Origin: Paenibacillus chondroitinus NBRC 15376
GTDB lineage: Bacteria > Bacillota > Bacilli > Paenibacillales > NBRC-103111
Direction: 5' to 3'
Assembly: GCF_004000765.1 (NCBI RefSeq)
Contig: NZ_BILW01000019.1
Coordinates: forward strand, 1-64,000
Length of the DNA: 64,000 bases
Below, piece by piece: positions 43,402-51,806 of this stretch (position 1 is the first letter of the stretch; the number at the start of each line of letters is the position of its first letter). The notes under the pieces were generated by a model. The model saw only the letters and a list, made by a program, of their open reading frames with translations. It made no database searches and was not told the origin of the DNA. A program made the translations under genes and the position numbers.

Positions 43402-44838
43402 ATGTGGAAACCTGATCGCAATAGTAAAAAAGCTCTTTACGAGCAAATTGCCGACCATCTAGAGCAAAGAATTTCATATGGGGAATTTCCTCCAGGCAGT
43501 TTTCTGCCATCTGAGCGGAAGCTTGCTGAACAATTTGAAGTGAACCGCAGCACCGTCATTTCTGCCTTCGCCGAACTTCGATCCCTTGGGATTATCGAAA
43601 GCCGCACTGGCAGCGGGACTCAGGTAAGTACGTCCAAATGGGGAGCCACTCCAAAGCACACTCCGAACTGGAGTCGGTTTGCCGAAGGAGGAAGCTTTCT
43701 TCCGAACCTGCCCTTTTTGCGAAGGATCCGCGAAGCGTTAGCCCAAAATCCATCGCTGATTGATTTTGCGAGTCCTGAACTATCGGCAGATTTAGCACCC
43801 ACAGATGAAATAGCTACATTAATGAGTAGAAACGCATATACGTCCTATATGGGTTACGATAACCCTCAGGGTTCAACTCTATTAAGAGAGGCTTTAGTAG
43901 AATTTCTGAACAATTATCGAAGCATTCGAACAACGGAATCCTCCATTCTTATCACATCGGGATCCCAGCAATCGTTATATTTAATCACGCAATGTCTGCT
44001 GTCACCTGGTGATGCAGTGGCTATTGAAGATCCTTCCTACTGCTATTCGCTGCCTATGTTTCAATCGGCTGGGCTTCGTTTGTTCCGACTTCCGGTCGAC
44101 AATCATGGCATAGAACCAGAAGATATTCGCGCTTTATACAAAAAACATCGAATTAAGATGGTGTTCTTGAATCCGAGCTACCAGAACCCAACGGGAACGG
44201 TACTAAGTGAAGAAAGGCGCAAACGTCTTCTTGAAATTATTAGTGAATTAGGACTTCCTGTTGTGGAAGATGATCCATACAGCTTAACCTCTTATGAGGG
44301 TTCCCCTCCTTTGCCACTCAAATCAATGGATAGTATGGGTTCAATTTTATACATAGGCTCATTTTCCAAGATCGCAGCCTCCGGCTTACGGATAGGCTGG
44401 ATGGTAGCGCCTCGTTCCATTGTGGAGCGACTAGCCGATGCCAGACAACAGATGGATTTTGGATTAAGCATCATTCCGCAACTAGTAGCGGGGCAATTTT
44501 TACAGTCCTCTTATTTAGATCCCCATTTGGAGCGATTGCGTATCCAACTTCAATTTAAACGGGATTTACTTATCGAAGCACTGGAGCAGGAGCTTTCAGG
44601 CCTAGTCGAATACGCGGCGCCAGAAGGGGGGTTGCATTTTTGGTGCAAATTGATCCCGAATATTCCGGACGCTAAATTGTTGGAAGAATGCATTAAGAAA
44701 GGAATTATCTTTGTACCCGGGAGTGTTTATGGTTCAGATTCCGGTTACGTGCGGTTTACATTCGCCAGAACGAAGCCCGAGGAGATTAAACTGGGGATAG
44801 CCAGATTTGCAAGCGCAATACGTGAGTTGAGTGAATGA
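43402..44838 (+). CDS. MocR-type regulator (GntR helix-turn-helix fused to aminotransferase)
   Basis: A 478-residue transcription factor. Residues 8-75 are a GntR winged helix (YEQIADHLEQRISYGEFPPG, LPSERKLAEQFEVNRSTVIS). Residues from about 110 to the end are a class I aminotransferase fold with the PLP-binding lysine in GSFSKIAASGLRIGW. The start is ATG 43402, eight bases after AAGGGG. MocR proteins sense PLP or an amino compound and control vitamin B6, GABA or amino-acid genes, often divergent ones. No obvious target is adjacent. Confidence 0.93.
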   Translation: MWKPDRNSKKALYEQIADHLEQRISYGEFPPGSFLPSERKLAEQFEVNRSTVISAFAELRSLGIIESRTGSGTQVSTSKWGATPKHTPNWSRFAEGGSFLPNLPFLRRIREALAQNPSLIDFASPELSADLAPTDEIATLMSRNAYTSYMGYDNPQGSTLLREALVEFLNNYRSIRTTESSILITSGSQQSLYLITQCLLSPGDAVAIEDPSYCYSLPMFQSAGLRLFRLPVDNHGIEPEDIRALYKKHRIKMVFLNPSYQNPTGTVLSEERRKRLLEIISELGLPVVEDDPYSLTSYEGSPPLPLKSMDSMGSILYIGSFSKIAASGLRIGWMVAPRSIVERLADARQQMDFGLSIIPQLVAGQFLQSSYLDPHLERLRIQLQFKRDLLIEALEQELSGLVEYAAPEGGLHFWCKLIPNIPDAKLLEECIKKGIIFVPGSVYGSDSGYVRFTFARTKPEEIKLGIARFASAIRELSE

Positions 44839-44864
44839 GGGCACATTATCTCTGTTAGAGGACA

Positions 44865-44892
44865 ACGGCAGCCGATCAGTGCCGGCTGCCGT
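44865..44892. terminator. Bidirectional terminator between MocR and Rieske genes
   Basis: ACGGCAGCCG pairs perfectly with CGGCTGCCGT around an 8-base loop. It is GC-rich with only a weak T-tract on either side. Confidence 0.65.
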
Positions 44893-44903
44893 CGTATCTT
44901 CTG

Positions 44904-46661
44904 TCAATCCTCTTCAAACAACCGTTCACCTTTATGCAGTCTCCAAGCAATTTTGGCCGTATGCGGGAGCTCGCGCGCGGTTGGCGCATGTGCGGCCAGA
45001 TAACGCGTACAGGCGAGCAGCATCGTTTCTTTGGCCTTATCCGCAAAAGAGCCTGTCACCGATTGCCAGTGATTGTATTCGGCCATTGAGGCTTCATACA
45101 TTTGGAAAGAATGGAATTCAGCATCCTCTCGCAGCAACGCATGGCCAAGCGTATTAAGAAGTGCTCCTGGATCGCCACTACCATGAATGTAATCCACAAC
45201 CCATTGCGCAGCTGGTCCAACCTGTTGGCGCAGATCGAGCAAATCGAGCATCTCCTGATGATCGGCTGGGGCTGCGGAGCCAGACGGCTTCGGCCGAGCG
45301 GCTGTCGGCACGTTTAAGAAGCGGTCCAGATATACGCTGACAGCTCCATGAAAAATCGCCCGCTGCAGCAGCGGTTCATCCGATTGCAGCAGCCTCTCAT
45401 GCACGGCGTGAGCATAGGTGAACGTGTGAAGTACTGCAATCCAATCGCGAAAATCATTCTGCGTATGGAAATGAACGATCCGTTCCGCGGCGGCCAAAGC
45501 AACGATCTGTGCCAACTGTGCCGGAACCGTTCCCGCCATCAACAGGTCGCGCAGCAGAGTGATCGTCTGCTCCGGCGTATCGCTCAATAACTGCTGGAGC
45601 AATTGTTGTTCCATTTCCACAGCAAGAGTTGACTTCTGCCTTGCCCCAGCAGCCAACTTCGCACTATCCTCCAGCTCAGTGATCGCTTGCTTGATCGGCT
45701 CTACGAGGTTAATCGGTGCTTGCCACTGGTGCAGCTCCTCGCTTCGTGTCGGACTAGCCATCATTGGGACGAGCGAAGTTAAAATCCGTTCCCTTTGTGA
45801 CACATCCGCCCACTCCAGCGCTTCAAAAGCTTTGTTATGGAAATCAAACACGTGGCCGCCATCCAAATAAAAGTGATCTGTTGCGGAGGCAAGCATCATG
45901 TCCGAAAGCTGCTTCGTGTTAACGCCTTTCATAATGGCGGTCATTAGCACTTTCTCAGCGCCCTGCGTATCCCGCACCTCGATGCAGCTGCGATACCACG
46001 CTGTCAACCGTTCCAACGGCACCTCAGTCGATGGCAGCGGCGAAAGCAAATGGCGGGTTCCTCTGCCCGAGCTGCCTCGAGCAACATGAACAAGGCCTTG
46101 GTATAAAGCGAGTATTTTCCCATTTTTGTCAAGCTTATTAACGATTTGCGTCATCGCTGTGAGTATCGTAAGTCCAGCGTTCCAGCCCGTTCCATATGTC
46201 GTTCCAAATTCAATGCCAATGCGGGCGATGTCCCGCTCCGGTACCCCAGCTTCGATCAGTCCGACAACCGCTTTCGCAATAACGATGCCGATATTTTGCT
46301 CGAGTCCTTCTTTCAGTCTATGCTTATATTTTTCCGCACCTTCTACCCTTCTTGAAACCGGATTTACCCATACTTCGCCGTCATCGACGCGTACTTCATA
46401 AGATGGAACATCGTCTGCCCACGGATCAAGCGTACCGCCGCTGCAGACATCAAACCGGGCATGATGCCAATGGCACGTCAAAATCCCGTCGCACAAGCTC
46501 CCCATATGCAGAGGGAACCCTAAATGCGGGCACCGGTTGTCAACGGCATATACTTGCTCCTCATGATAAAAGACAGCGATACCACCTCGAATAACCTTTT
46601 TGCCCGCTAGCTTAAGCGCTTCCAATTCACCTGCTGAAATCCAGTTTAAACGGACATTCAT
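44904..46661 (-). CDS. Rieske [2Fe-2S] domain fused to a large uncharacterised helical domain
   Basis: A 585-residue cytoplasmic protein. The N-terminal 105 residues are a Rieske domain with both cluster motifs: C44-x-H46 in NRCPHLG and C63-x2-H66 in LTCHWHH. About 470 mostly helical residues follow that I cannot assign, with conserved-looking stretches such as GIEFGTTYGTGWNAGLTILT, HFYLDGGHVFDFHNKAFEAL and a His-rich end (LPHTAKIAWRLHKGERLFEED). Such His/Asp-rich helical domains may bind a metal, and the Rieske cluster would then pass electrons to it; this is inference. AAAGGAGG fixes the ATG. A 72-bp in-frame remnant of a related gene's 3' end lies at 59026-59097. Confidence 0.8.
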   Translation of the reverse strand: MNVRLNWISAGELEALKLAGKKVIRGGIAVFYHEEQVYAVDNRCPHLGFPLHMGSLCDGILTCHWHHARFDVCSGGTLDPWADDVPSYEVRVDDGEVWVNPVSRRVEGAEKYKHRLKEGLEQNIGIVIAKAVVGLIEAGVPERDIARIGIEFGTTYGTGWNAGLTILTAMTQIVNKLDKNGKILALYQGLVHVARGSSGRGTRHLLSPLPSTEVPLERLTAWYRSCIEVRDTQGAEKVLMTAIMKGVNTKQLSDMMLASATDHFYLDGGHVFDFHNKAFEALEWADVSQRERILTSLVPMMASPTRSEELHQWQAPINLVEPIKQAITELEDSAKLAAGARQKSTLAVEMEQQLLQQLLSDTPEQTITLLRDLLMAGTVPAQLAQIVALAAAERIVHFHTQNDFRDWIAVLHTFTYAHAVHERLLQSDEPLLQRAIFHGAVSVYLDRFLNVPTAARPKPSGSAAPADHQEMLDLLDLRQQVGPAAQWVVDYIHGSGDPGALLNTLGHALLREDAEFHSFQMYEASMAEYNHWQSVTGSFADKAKETMLLACTRYLAAHAPTARELPHTAKIAWRLHKGERLFEED

Positions 46662-46926
46662 CGATACAGCCTCCTTTATTGTTCAAGCTGCACTCCAAAA
46701 TTACAACAGTCGTATTTGGTCAACACTCTCTTTCTTCTATTTATTTTTTATTATACCTTAGTGTCTCTGTCTGATGGAAATAAAGCTTCACATCTTTTGA
46801 ATCAGGCTTTCTGAATGTGGACCCAACTAGAAAAAATTGTAAATGTGGGCATGCTAATAATCCTAGCATTCGTTGAGTAACTTATATTTGTTAGACATTT
46901 TATTTGATAAATAGAGGAGATATGGC

Positions 46927-47667
46927 ATGAGCGGAGGTATTAAGAACAAGGTAGTACTCATCACTGGTGGCGGTACTGGTCTTGGAGCAGAGACCGCACG
47001 CCTTCTTGCATCCCAGGGAGCGATTGTCGCTGTTGCTGCGCGCCGAAAGGACAAGCTCGACCAGGTGGTTGAACAGATAAAGGCCGCTGGAGGCAAATCA
47101 AACGCCTATGTGCTGGATGTGGTCGATAAGTTGCAGTTCAAGTCTGTTGTAGATGCAATCATTTCGGATTTCGGCAAACTTGACGTACTTGTCAACAATG
47201 CCGGCCTTATGCCAATTCGGCCCATGGCTGAAGTGAACACCGACGAGTGGGATGCGATGATCGACATCAATCTCAGGGGAGTTCTGTACGGGATCGCAGC
47301 CACTCTTCCTGGCTTCCTTGCACAAAAAAGCGGCCATATCATCAACATTAGCTCGGTTGCCGGGGTTAAGGTCTTTTCTCCCGGTGGTACCGTCTATTCG
47401 GGCACGAAATTTGCGGTGCGCGCGATTTCAGAAGGTCTGCGTCATGAAGTCGGTGATAAGGTACGAGTAACGTCTATCGAACCCGGGGCTGTGGAAAGCG
47501 ACCTAAAGTTCAGTACTACGGGCACATCACAATCGGCCGTGTTGGATTTCTACAAAATCGCCATCCCCGCTAGCGCTGTGGCGCGAGCCATCGCCTTTGC
47601 CATCGAGCAGCCGATGGAAGTCGATATCAACGAAATCGTTCTGCGTCCCACTGCGCAGGAGTTCTAA
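46927..47667 (+). CDS. Short-chain dehydrogenase/reductase (classical SDR)
   Basis: A 246-residue oxidoreductase. VVLITGGGTGLGAETARLL is the TGxxxGxG cofactor motif, VNNAG is the structural motif, and catalysis uses Ser in INISSVAG with YSGTK (YxxxK). A basic pair (AARRKDK) after strand 2 suggests NADPH preference. The substrate is unknown. A GAGGAG SD precedes the ATG at 46927. It is transcribed alone and ends at a strong terminator. Confidence 0.93.
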   Translation: MSGGIKNKVVLITGGGTGLGAETARLLASQGAIVAVAARRKDKLDQVVEQIKAAGGKSNAYVLDVVDKLQFKSVVDAIISDFGKLDVLVNNAGLMPIRPMAEVNTDEWDAMIDINLRGVLYGIAATLPGFLAQKSGHIINISSVAGVKVFSPGGTVYSGTKFAVRAISEGLRHEVGDKVRVTSIEPGAVESDLKFSTTGTSQSAVLDFYKIAIPASAVARAIAFAIEQPMEVDINEIVLRPTAQEF

Positions 47668-48144
47668 TATCCTAAGCCTCTACCTTTACGCAGGATAGCA
47701 ATGAATGGCCAAAAAAGCTTAAATCCTCGATGTAGTAGAGGCTTTAAGCTTTTTTTATATAGTTATTTTTTATCGATATCAGCCGGAGGTTTATGCCCCT
47801 AAGTTATCAGGAACTAGTAGGCGCTTTTTTTCGAATCCATGCTATGAGGCAGCATACCCTTTAATTTAGGTTTAAAATCTGAGAAATAAAAAACCAGAGT
47901 TTAACACTATATAAAACTGCTGCCTACGATACTGCTTCAGTGAAATTGAGCGGTTCGGAAATCCCCCGAGCTCTTCTAGCAAATCGTCCGTCCAATGCAG
48001 AAGACGTCCGTCAGGTGCGCTGACCTGCACCTCTGGAAATGCTTCTTCCGTTCCGCCGCTGTCTGACCTGTGATCAGTATCGTGTGTCTAGTCAAAGTCA
48101 CCTATTAAAGTTTTGAGAATCCAAGAATGATGTCAAACCCCTTA
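47668..48144. other. 477-bp gap: SDR terminator and a decayed gene fragment
   Basis: AAAAAAGCTTAAATCCTC pairs with GAGGCTTTAAGCTTTTTT (47711-47757), a clear terminator for the SDR gene. Beyond it, about 47.93-48.09 kb on the minus strand, is a start-less frame discussed separately. No intact gene is seen. Confidence 0.75.
47928..48085 (-). pseudogene. Gene fragment, possibly MOSC-domain related
   Basis: A minus-strand frame reads GGTEEAFPEVQVSAPDGRLL followed by HWTDDLLEELGGFPNRSISL, which is protein-like and recalls the N-terminal part of MOSC-domain proteins. There is no start codon with SD and no full domain. It is probably a deletion remnant; the family is a guess. Confidence 0.3.
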
Positions 48145-48777
48145 TTAGAAACGTTTGGCAACTTCCTTAGCATGAGCAATAGCCTTTTCTTTAATGGCTG
48201 GAGCTCGCTCGGATGATGCCGTTCCTTCAACAAAAATGGCCTCCATAGATTGAATCCCATAGAACTGCAAAATCTTTTTCAGATAGGTATATCCCATTTC
48301 AACTTCAGCAAGAGGACCTTCCGAATAAACGGAACCGCTAGCTTGAATGTGCAAGGCTTTCTTACCGGACAACAAACCTTCAGGTCCATTCTTGGTATAT
48401 TTAAACGTCTTGCCCGGAATTGATGTCGCATCCGTGTATGCTTTCAAAACCGGCGGGATCGAGAAATTCCACATGGGGGAAACATACACATACTTATCTG
48501 CTGCCACGTATTGATCGACAATCGCGTCAAGACGAGCTACTTTGGATTGCTCAGCTTCGGACAGTTGATTAAAAGACAAACCCGACCGAAGCTTTTCCCA
48601 ACCACGCAAAACATCTGCATCGAATTGCGGAATATTCTCTTTGTATAGATCCAAATGAACAACTTCATCTGTTGGGTTAGCTTCACGGTATGCTTCAATA
48701 AATTCTTTGCCTACCGCGAGGCTAAAAGATTCCTCAGGATCAAGGGGATGTGCGGTGATGTACAATACAGTTGCCAT
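48145..48777 (-). CDS. azoR: FMN-dependent NADH azoreductase
   Basis: A 210-residue flavodoxin-like enzyme that reduces azo dyes and quinones with NADH. Family motifs are visible: [20 protein letters not shown] (phosphate-binding start), [19 protein letters not shown] (flavin loop) and [29 protein letters not shown] precedes the ATG. It is divergent from an HxlR-type regulator, a known arrangement for quinone- and electrophile-responsive azoreductases. Confidence 0.95.
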   Translation of the reverse strand: MATVLYITAHPLDPEESFSLAVGKEFIEAYREANPTDEVVHLDLYKENIPQFDADVLRGWEKLRSGLSFNQLSEAEQSKVARLDAIVDQYVAADKYVYVSPMWNFSIPPVLKAYTDATSIPGKTFKYTKNGPEGLLSGKKALHIQASGSVYSEGPLAEVEMGYTYLKKILQFYGIQSMEAIFVEGTASSERAPAIKEKAIAHAKEVAKRF

Positions 48778-48843
48778 AAATCAAAACTTCCTTTCTGTAA
48801 TCAGATTGAGTACACTTCCTGAATTGATCATACAATATGCACT

Positions 48844-48858
48844 TACTTATTTAAAGTA
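48844..48858. promoter_or_regulatory. Probable HxlR operator between azoR and hxlR
   Basis: TACTTATTTAAAGTA has 5-bp inverted arms (TACTT/AAGTA), close to the TACTT...AAGTA style of HxlR/YodB-type sites. A plus-strand -10 box (TATAGT, 48874-48879) lies just downstream. Confidence 0.55.
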
Positions 48859-48911
48859 GGCACAATAATGTGGTATAGTATTAAAAAAGGTACTGTAACG
48901 GAGGTCAACGA

Positions 48912-49259
48912 ATGCAAAAGAACCCTGTCCAATGTCAATTCGTTGCGGCGCTGGATTCAATCGTAGGCAAGTGGAAGCCGATTATCCTTTATCATTTGCT
49001 TCAAGGCAAACCACTGCGGTTCAATGAGCTTAGAAGATTGCTGCCCGGTATCACGCAAAGAATGCTTACGCTCCATCTACGCGAATTGGAGGAGGAAGAT
49101 CTCGTTAAACGCGTTATTTATCCGCAGATCCCTCCGAAAGTGGAATACTCCATCACGGAATACGGCAAGAGCCTGTCTCCGATTCTGGAATCCTTACATC
49201 AATGGGGAGCGGCCCATGTCGAGCGAAAGCAGCTCAAAAAGGAGAATGATGAACAATAG
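48912..49259 (+). CDS. HxlR family transcriptional regulator
   Basis: A 115-residue winged-helix protein. LDSIVGKWKPIILYHLLQGK, then LRRLLPGITQRMLTLHLREL and IPPKVEYSITEYG are the HxlR signature. Its single cysteine, near the N-terminus (PVQCQF), matches the position of the redox-sensing Cys of YodB/CatR-type regulators. CGGAGGT precedes the ATG. It probably represses the divergent azoreductase gene and itself, with derepression by quinones or diamide. Confidence 0.92.
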   Translation: MQKNPVQCQFVAALDSIVGKWKPIILYHLLQGKPLRFNELRRLLPGITQRMLTLHLRELEEEDLVKRVIYPQIPPKVEYSITEYGKSLSPILESLHQWGAAHVERKQLKKENDEQ

Positions 49260-49337
49260 CTCCGTTACACGCTGGTAATGTTATTTAGCTCTCCTTTTTA
49301 CTAAAGAACGGTTTCTATTTGTTACAAAAAAATGAAG

Positions 49338-49375
49338 GGCTATCCCTCAGTCATTAAAATGACTGAGGGATAGCC
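49338..49375. terminator. Very stable 18-bp hairpin
   Basis: GGCTATCCCTCAGTCATT pairs perfectly with AATGACTGAGGGATAGCC around a 2-base loop. There is no long T-run. It lies 79 bases after the HxlR stop and probably ends that transcript. Confidence 0.6.
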
Positions 49376-49448
49376 TATTCTCCGTGAGCTGGATTGTAAT
49401 TCGATTTATGTAAAGTTGACCAGTACTGAACCATTTTGTGAGTTTATT

Positions 49449-49589
49449 TTGAAAGTAAATGCCTTTACAATTTTAGATAATTTTAGAATAAAGGGCCATG
49501 ACGACATTACAAATGGAACTCTAGTTCAACTGGTCCCTACTGCTTCCGTCTATACGAATAAATGGTTTCCCCATTTAGGAAGAAATTAG
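49449..49589 (+). pseudogene. Small ORF or gene remnant, 46 codons
   Basis: A frame from TTG 49449 to TAG 49589 encodes 46 residues including TILDNFRIKGHDDITNG and SVYTNKWFPHLGRN. It is protein-like, but the start has no good SD. It is followed by a clear terminator (49594-49624). It is likely the tail of a lost gene; the family is not recognised. Confidence 0.35.
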
Positions 49590-49593
49590 AAAA

Positions 49594-49624
49594 GCGTGCA
49601 CTCTCAATGAGTGCACGCCTTTTT
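49594..49624. terminator. Terminator at the edge of the pseudogene region
   Basis: GCGTGCACTC pairs perfectly with GAGTGCACGC around TCAAT, followed by TTTTT on the plus strand. Confidence 0.8.
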
Positions 49625-49642
49625 AATTCAGAACGTTATTGT

Positions 49643-50390
49643 TTATTTCACTTCGCAGTCAATCATGACGTGAATCGTATCTCCCTTATGCTCATTTCTG
49701 AGCTGAAAGGCGCGTGCCACTTCGGCCAGCGGAACGACGTGTGTGATCATTTCTTCCGTATTTACCAAACCGTCCAATACGAGGCGTAATCCCTCGTCGA
49801 AGTATCGCCTGTTGTCGATATCCCGCTTCGGCTCCGTAGAGAAGATGTCCAAACGCTTTTTATGAACTTTAAAAAAATCGACAGGGGCATGGCAAGTGCC
49901 GATACAGCCATACATGACGATACGCCCATTCTGTGCTGCAGCATTGATCGCATCTACCATACCGTCACCTTCCAGCAGGCAAGGGATGACAACATCGAAA
50001 CCATCCGGGAAGTCAGCACCGACAATATCCATTGTGCTCGCATGTTCATGCGGCATCTTATACGTATGAGTTGCCCCATATTTTCGAGCGAGAGCTAATT
50101 TCTCATCGAATATATCGGTAACGACCAAATTTTTCGGACTAAACATACTCACCACTTGCGTCATGACGAGCCCGCTTACGCCTTGCCCTGTTATTAGTAC
50201 GTTTTTATTAGGAGAGATATCTCCGAGTTCGGCAGCGTGAATGATACCGGGAAGCACTTCGATCAAGGAACCTTCGATTAGCGGAAGTTCCTTCGGGAGC
50301 ACCTTAAGGGAGAACGGCGTGCAGCACACATATTCGGCAAAAGCGCCCCAGACGTACCGCAATGCAACAGGTGTTCGTCCAGCTTCAAAA
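49643..50390 (-). pseudogene. Zinc-type alcohol/sugar dehydrogenase lacking its N-terminal catalytic domain
   Basis: The frame keeps the C-terminal two thirds of a medium-chain dehydrogenase: VWGAFAEYVCCTPFSLKVLP, the Rossmann motif VLITGQGVSGLVMTQVV, and a clean C-terminus (HKGDTIHVMIDCEVK). The first 120 or so residues, with the catalytic zinc ligands, are absent. Upstream of about 50390 the frame runs into antisense of an AraC-type gene, so the first 20 codons of the open frame are not native. It is a truncated gene cut at a rearrangement junction. Confidence 0.8.
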
Positions 50391-50865
50391 TTATGGAGGA
50401 ATGAATTTTCCTGAAGTAGATAAACAAAACATTCAAAATACAATAGTTACTATCAATGAATTAAAACTTTACAATAACTCTTATATCTCTTCATTGATTC
50501 AAGCAATCCGGGAAAACCGGAATTTTAGCGCACATTACAATATAAAACGAGCTATGAGCTATATAGAGAATAATTTTAAGAATAATGAATTGTCTCTGCA
50601 AATAGTTGCAGACCATGTCAATCTCTCTGTGGGATACCTTAGCCACATATTTAAGCAAAGCGTTGGGATATCTTTTTCACACTATTTAATTCAATACCGA
50701 ATGGAGATAGCTAAACAATTATTATCCAATCCAGAATATAAAGCATATGAGATTCCTGAGCTTGTCGGCTACACGGATTACCCGCATTTTACTAAGTCTT
50801 TTAAAAAAGTATATGGGTTAACGCCAAGAGAATATCGAAATTTTTTGGGATTTGAAAAAAATTAG
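50390..50865 (+). pseudogene. AraC-type regulator lacking its N-terminal domain
   Basis: The frame keeps about 155 residues ending in a complete AraC helix-turn-helix pair (IVADHVNLSVGYLSHIFKQS and IPELVGYTDYPHFTKSFKKV) with the terminal LTPREYRNF. The receiver or sensing domain is missing. The first 13 codons of the open frame (50362 on) are antisense of the neighbouring dehydrogenase. It is AT-rich and low in SD signals. It is a broken response regulator gene joined head-to-head to the dehydrogenase fragment. Confidence 0.75.
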
Positions 50866-51019
50866 AATTTATCCCCCTCCATCCCAAATCTTGCTCCATA
50901 TTGTGTCAGGTCATTAAATATTCCTGAAATGGTTATGAAAGAGAAGGGATCATCCGCGGAGGATTACATGATCAGTTTCTATACGATCACCTTGTCCCTT
51001 AAATTCCGCATGGCAAGAC

Positions 51020-51290
51020 AAAAACACCAAGTACCGAAGATTTAGAGAAACGTTTGCGAATGGCAGGTATCAGTCGTATTAATGATGTCAAATCAGGGAC
51101 TATTGAAGCCAATGGCGAGCTGGGATATGAGTTAATGCCACATGCCAGGACCTATAACCATGGGCGACTTCGAAAAATTTATGATGATTAATTTTCCTAA
51201 TTTATCACTCCAAAACATCCAGAGTTCGGAGGCAGATACTCTCTTTTCTGAATCGAATAATAATATTCATAGGAAAAGCGAAGTACAAGA
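51020..51290 (+). pseudogene. Frameshifted remnant of a DUF421 (YetF-type) gene
   Basis: One frame reads KTPSTEDLEKRLRMAGISRI and INDVKSGTIEANGELGYELM; after a shift near 51142 another frame continues with PGPITMGDFEKFMMINF. The order EDL...L...GI..I.DV..G.IE.NG.L is that of the YetF C-terminal domain, compare the intact gene at 35689-36408. Membrane helices and start are absent. Confidence 0.6.
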
Positions 51291-51321
51291 AGAGCCAGTT
51301 CATCACCGGCTCTTCTTGTAC
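51283..51321. terminator. Terminator hairpin in the pseudogene region
   Basis: GTACAAGAAGAGCC pairs perfectly (14 bp) with GGCTCTTCTTGTAC around 11 bases; the following bases are T-rich on the plus strand. Confidence 0.7.
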
Positions 51322-51341
51322 TTCATTATTTTGTATTCAAA

Positions 51342-51530
51342 TCAGCGATCGATTCGATATTTCATGTACGTTGGAACAACTAATCCTAGCTTCGTACCGT
51401 TCAAGTTCGGTCCCAAATCTTCAAATTTGCCGGCGAATTTATCAAAGTAATCTTTATGCGTTGTTGGAAACCACACTGCTACAATTGCGTCAGCACTTCC
51501 ATCAGATGAAACTAATTAAAATTTTCATGC
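51342..51530 (-). pseudogene. Glycine betaine-binding protein (OpuAC-type) C-terminal fragment
   Basis: A minus-strand frame reads DGSADAIVAVWFPTTHKDYF, then FEDLGPNLNGTKLGLVVPTY and stops at TGA 51342. The pattern D.S...W.P.TH..Y.....G...NL..G.KLGLVVP.YM is that of OpuAC-family osmoprotectant-binding proteins. Start and most of the protein are missing. Confidence 0.65.
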
Positions 51531-51532
51531 GC

Positions 51533-51775
51533 TTATCTTAAAGTTATCTTAAGACCGTGTTTGTCAAAGATCCTTGTTAGGACTTCTTTTGCCTCTTCTT
51601 CATCAGGACCTTGAATATCAAGCTTGTACGTTTGATTGTTGAACAGCGTAACACTCAGACCAAGAATGCTTTTCACATCAATAAATCTCATGCCAACCTG
51701 AATGACAATACTGGATTGGAATTGATTCGCTGCTTGATTGATTTCTATAATGGCTTTTGTTTCCAGACCACCCAT
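51533..51775 (-). CDS. HPr-like protein lacking the phosphorylatable histidine
   Basis: An 80-residue protein. From residue 3 it lines up with HPr from the active-site loop on: GLETKAIIEINQAANQFQSS corresponds to GIHARPA... with His15 replaced by Glu and Arg17 by Lys, and the first beta strand is absent. The Ser46 region is kept as FIDVKSILGL (S36). It therefore cannot act in PEP-phosphotransfer. Like Crh it might be a regulatory HPr homologue phosphorylated on Ser, or it may be decaying. A GGAGAGG SD precedes the ATG. It follows the malic enzyme gene by 31 bases in the same direction, so it is probably co-transcribed. Confidence 0.7.
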   Translation of the reverse strand: MGGLETKAIIEINQAANQFQSSIVIQVGMRFIDVKSILGLSVTLFNNQTYKLDIQGPDEEEAKEVLTRIFDKHGLKITLR

Positions 51776-51806
51776 GCCAACCTCTCCAATCTAGTTTCGT
51801 CGTTGC

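Noticed and set aside
49338-49375. Possible small regulatory RNA from the 18-bp perfect hairpin
   Set aside because: No promoter is evident just upstream, and the position after the HxlR stop fits a terminator; kept as a terminator only.
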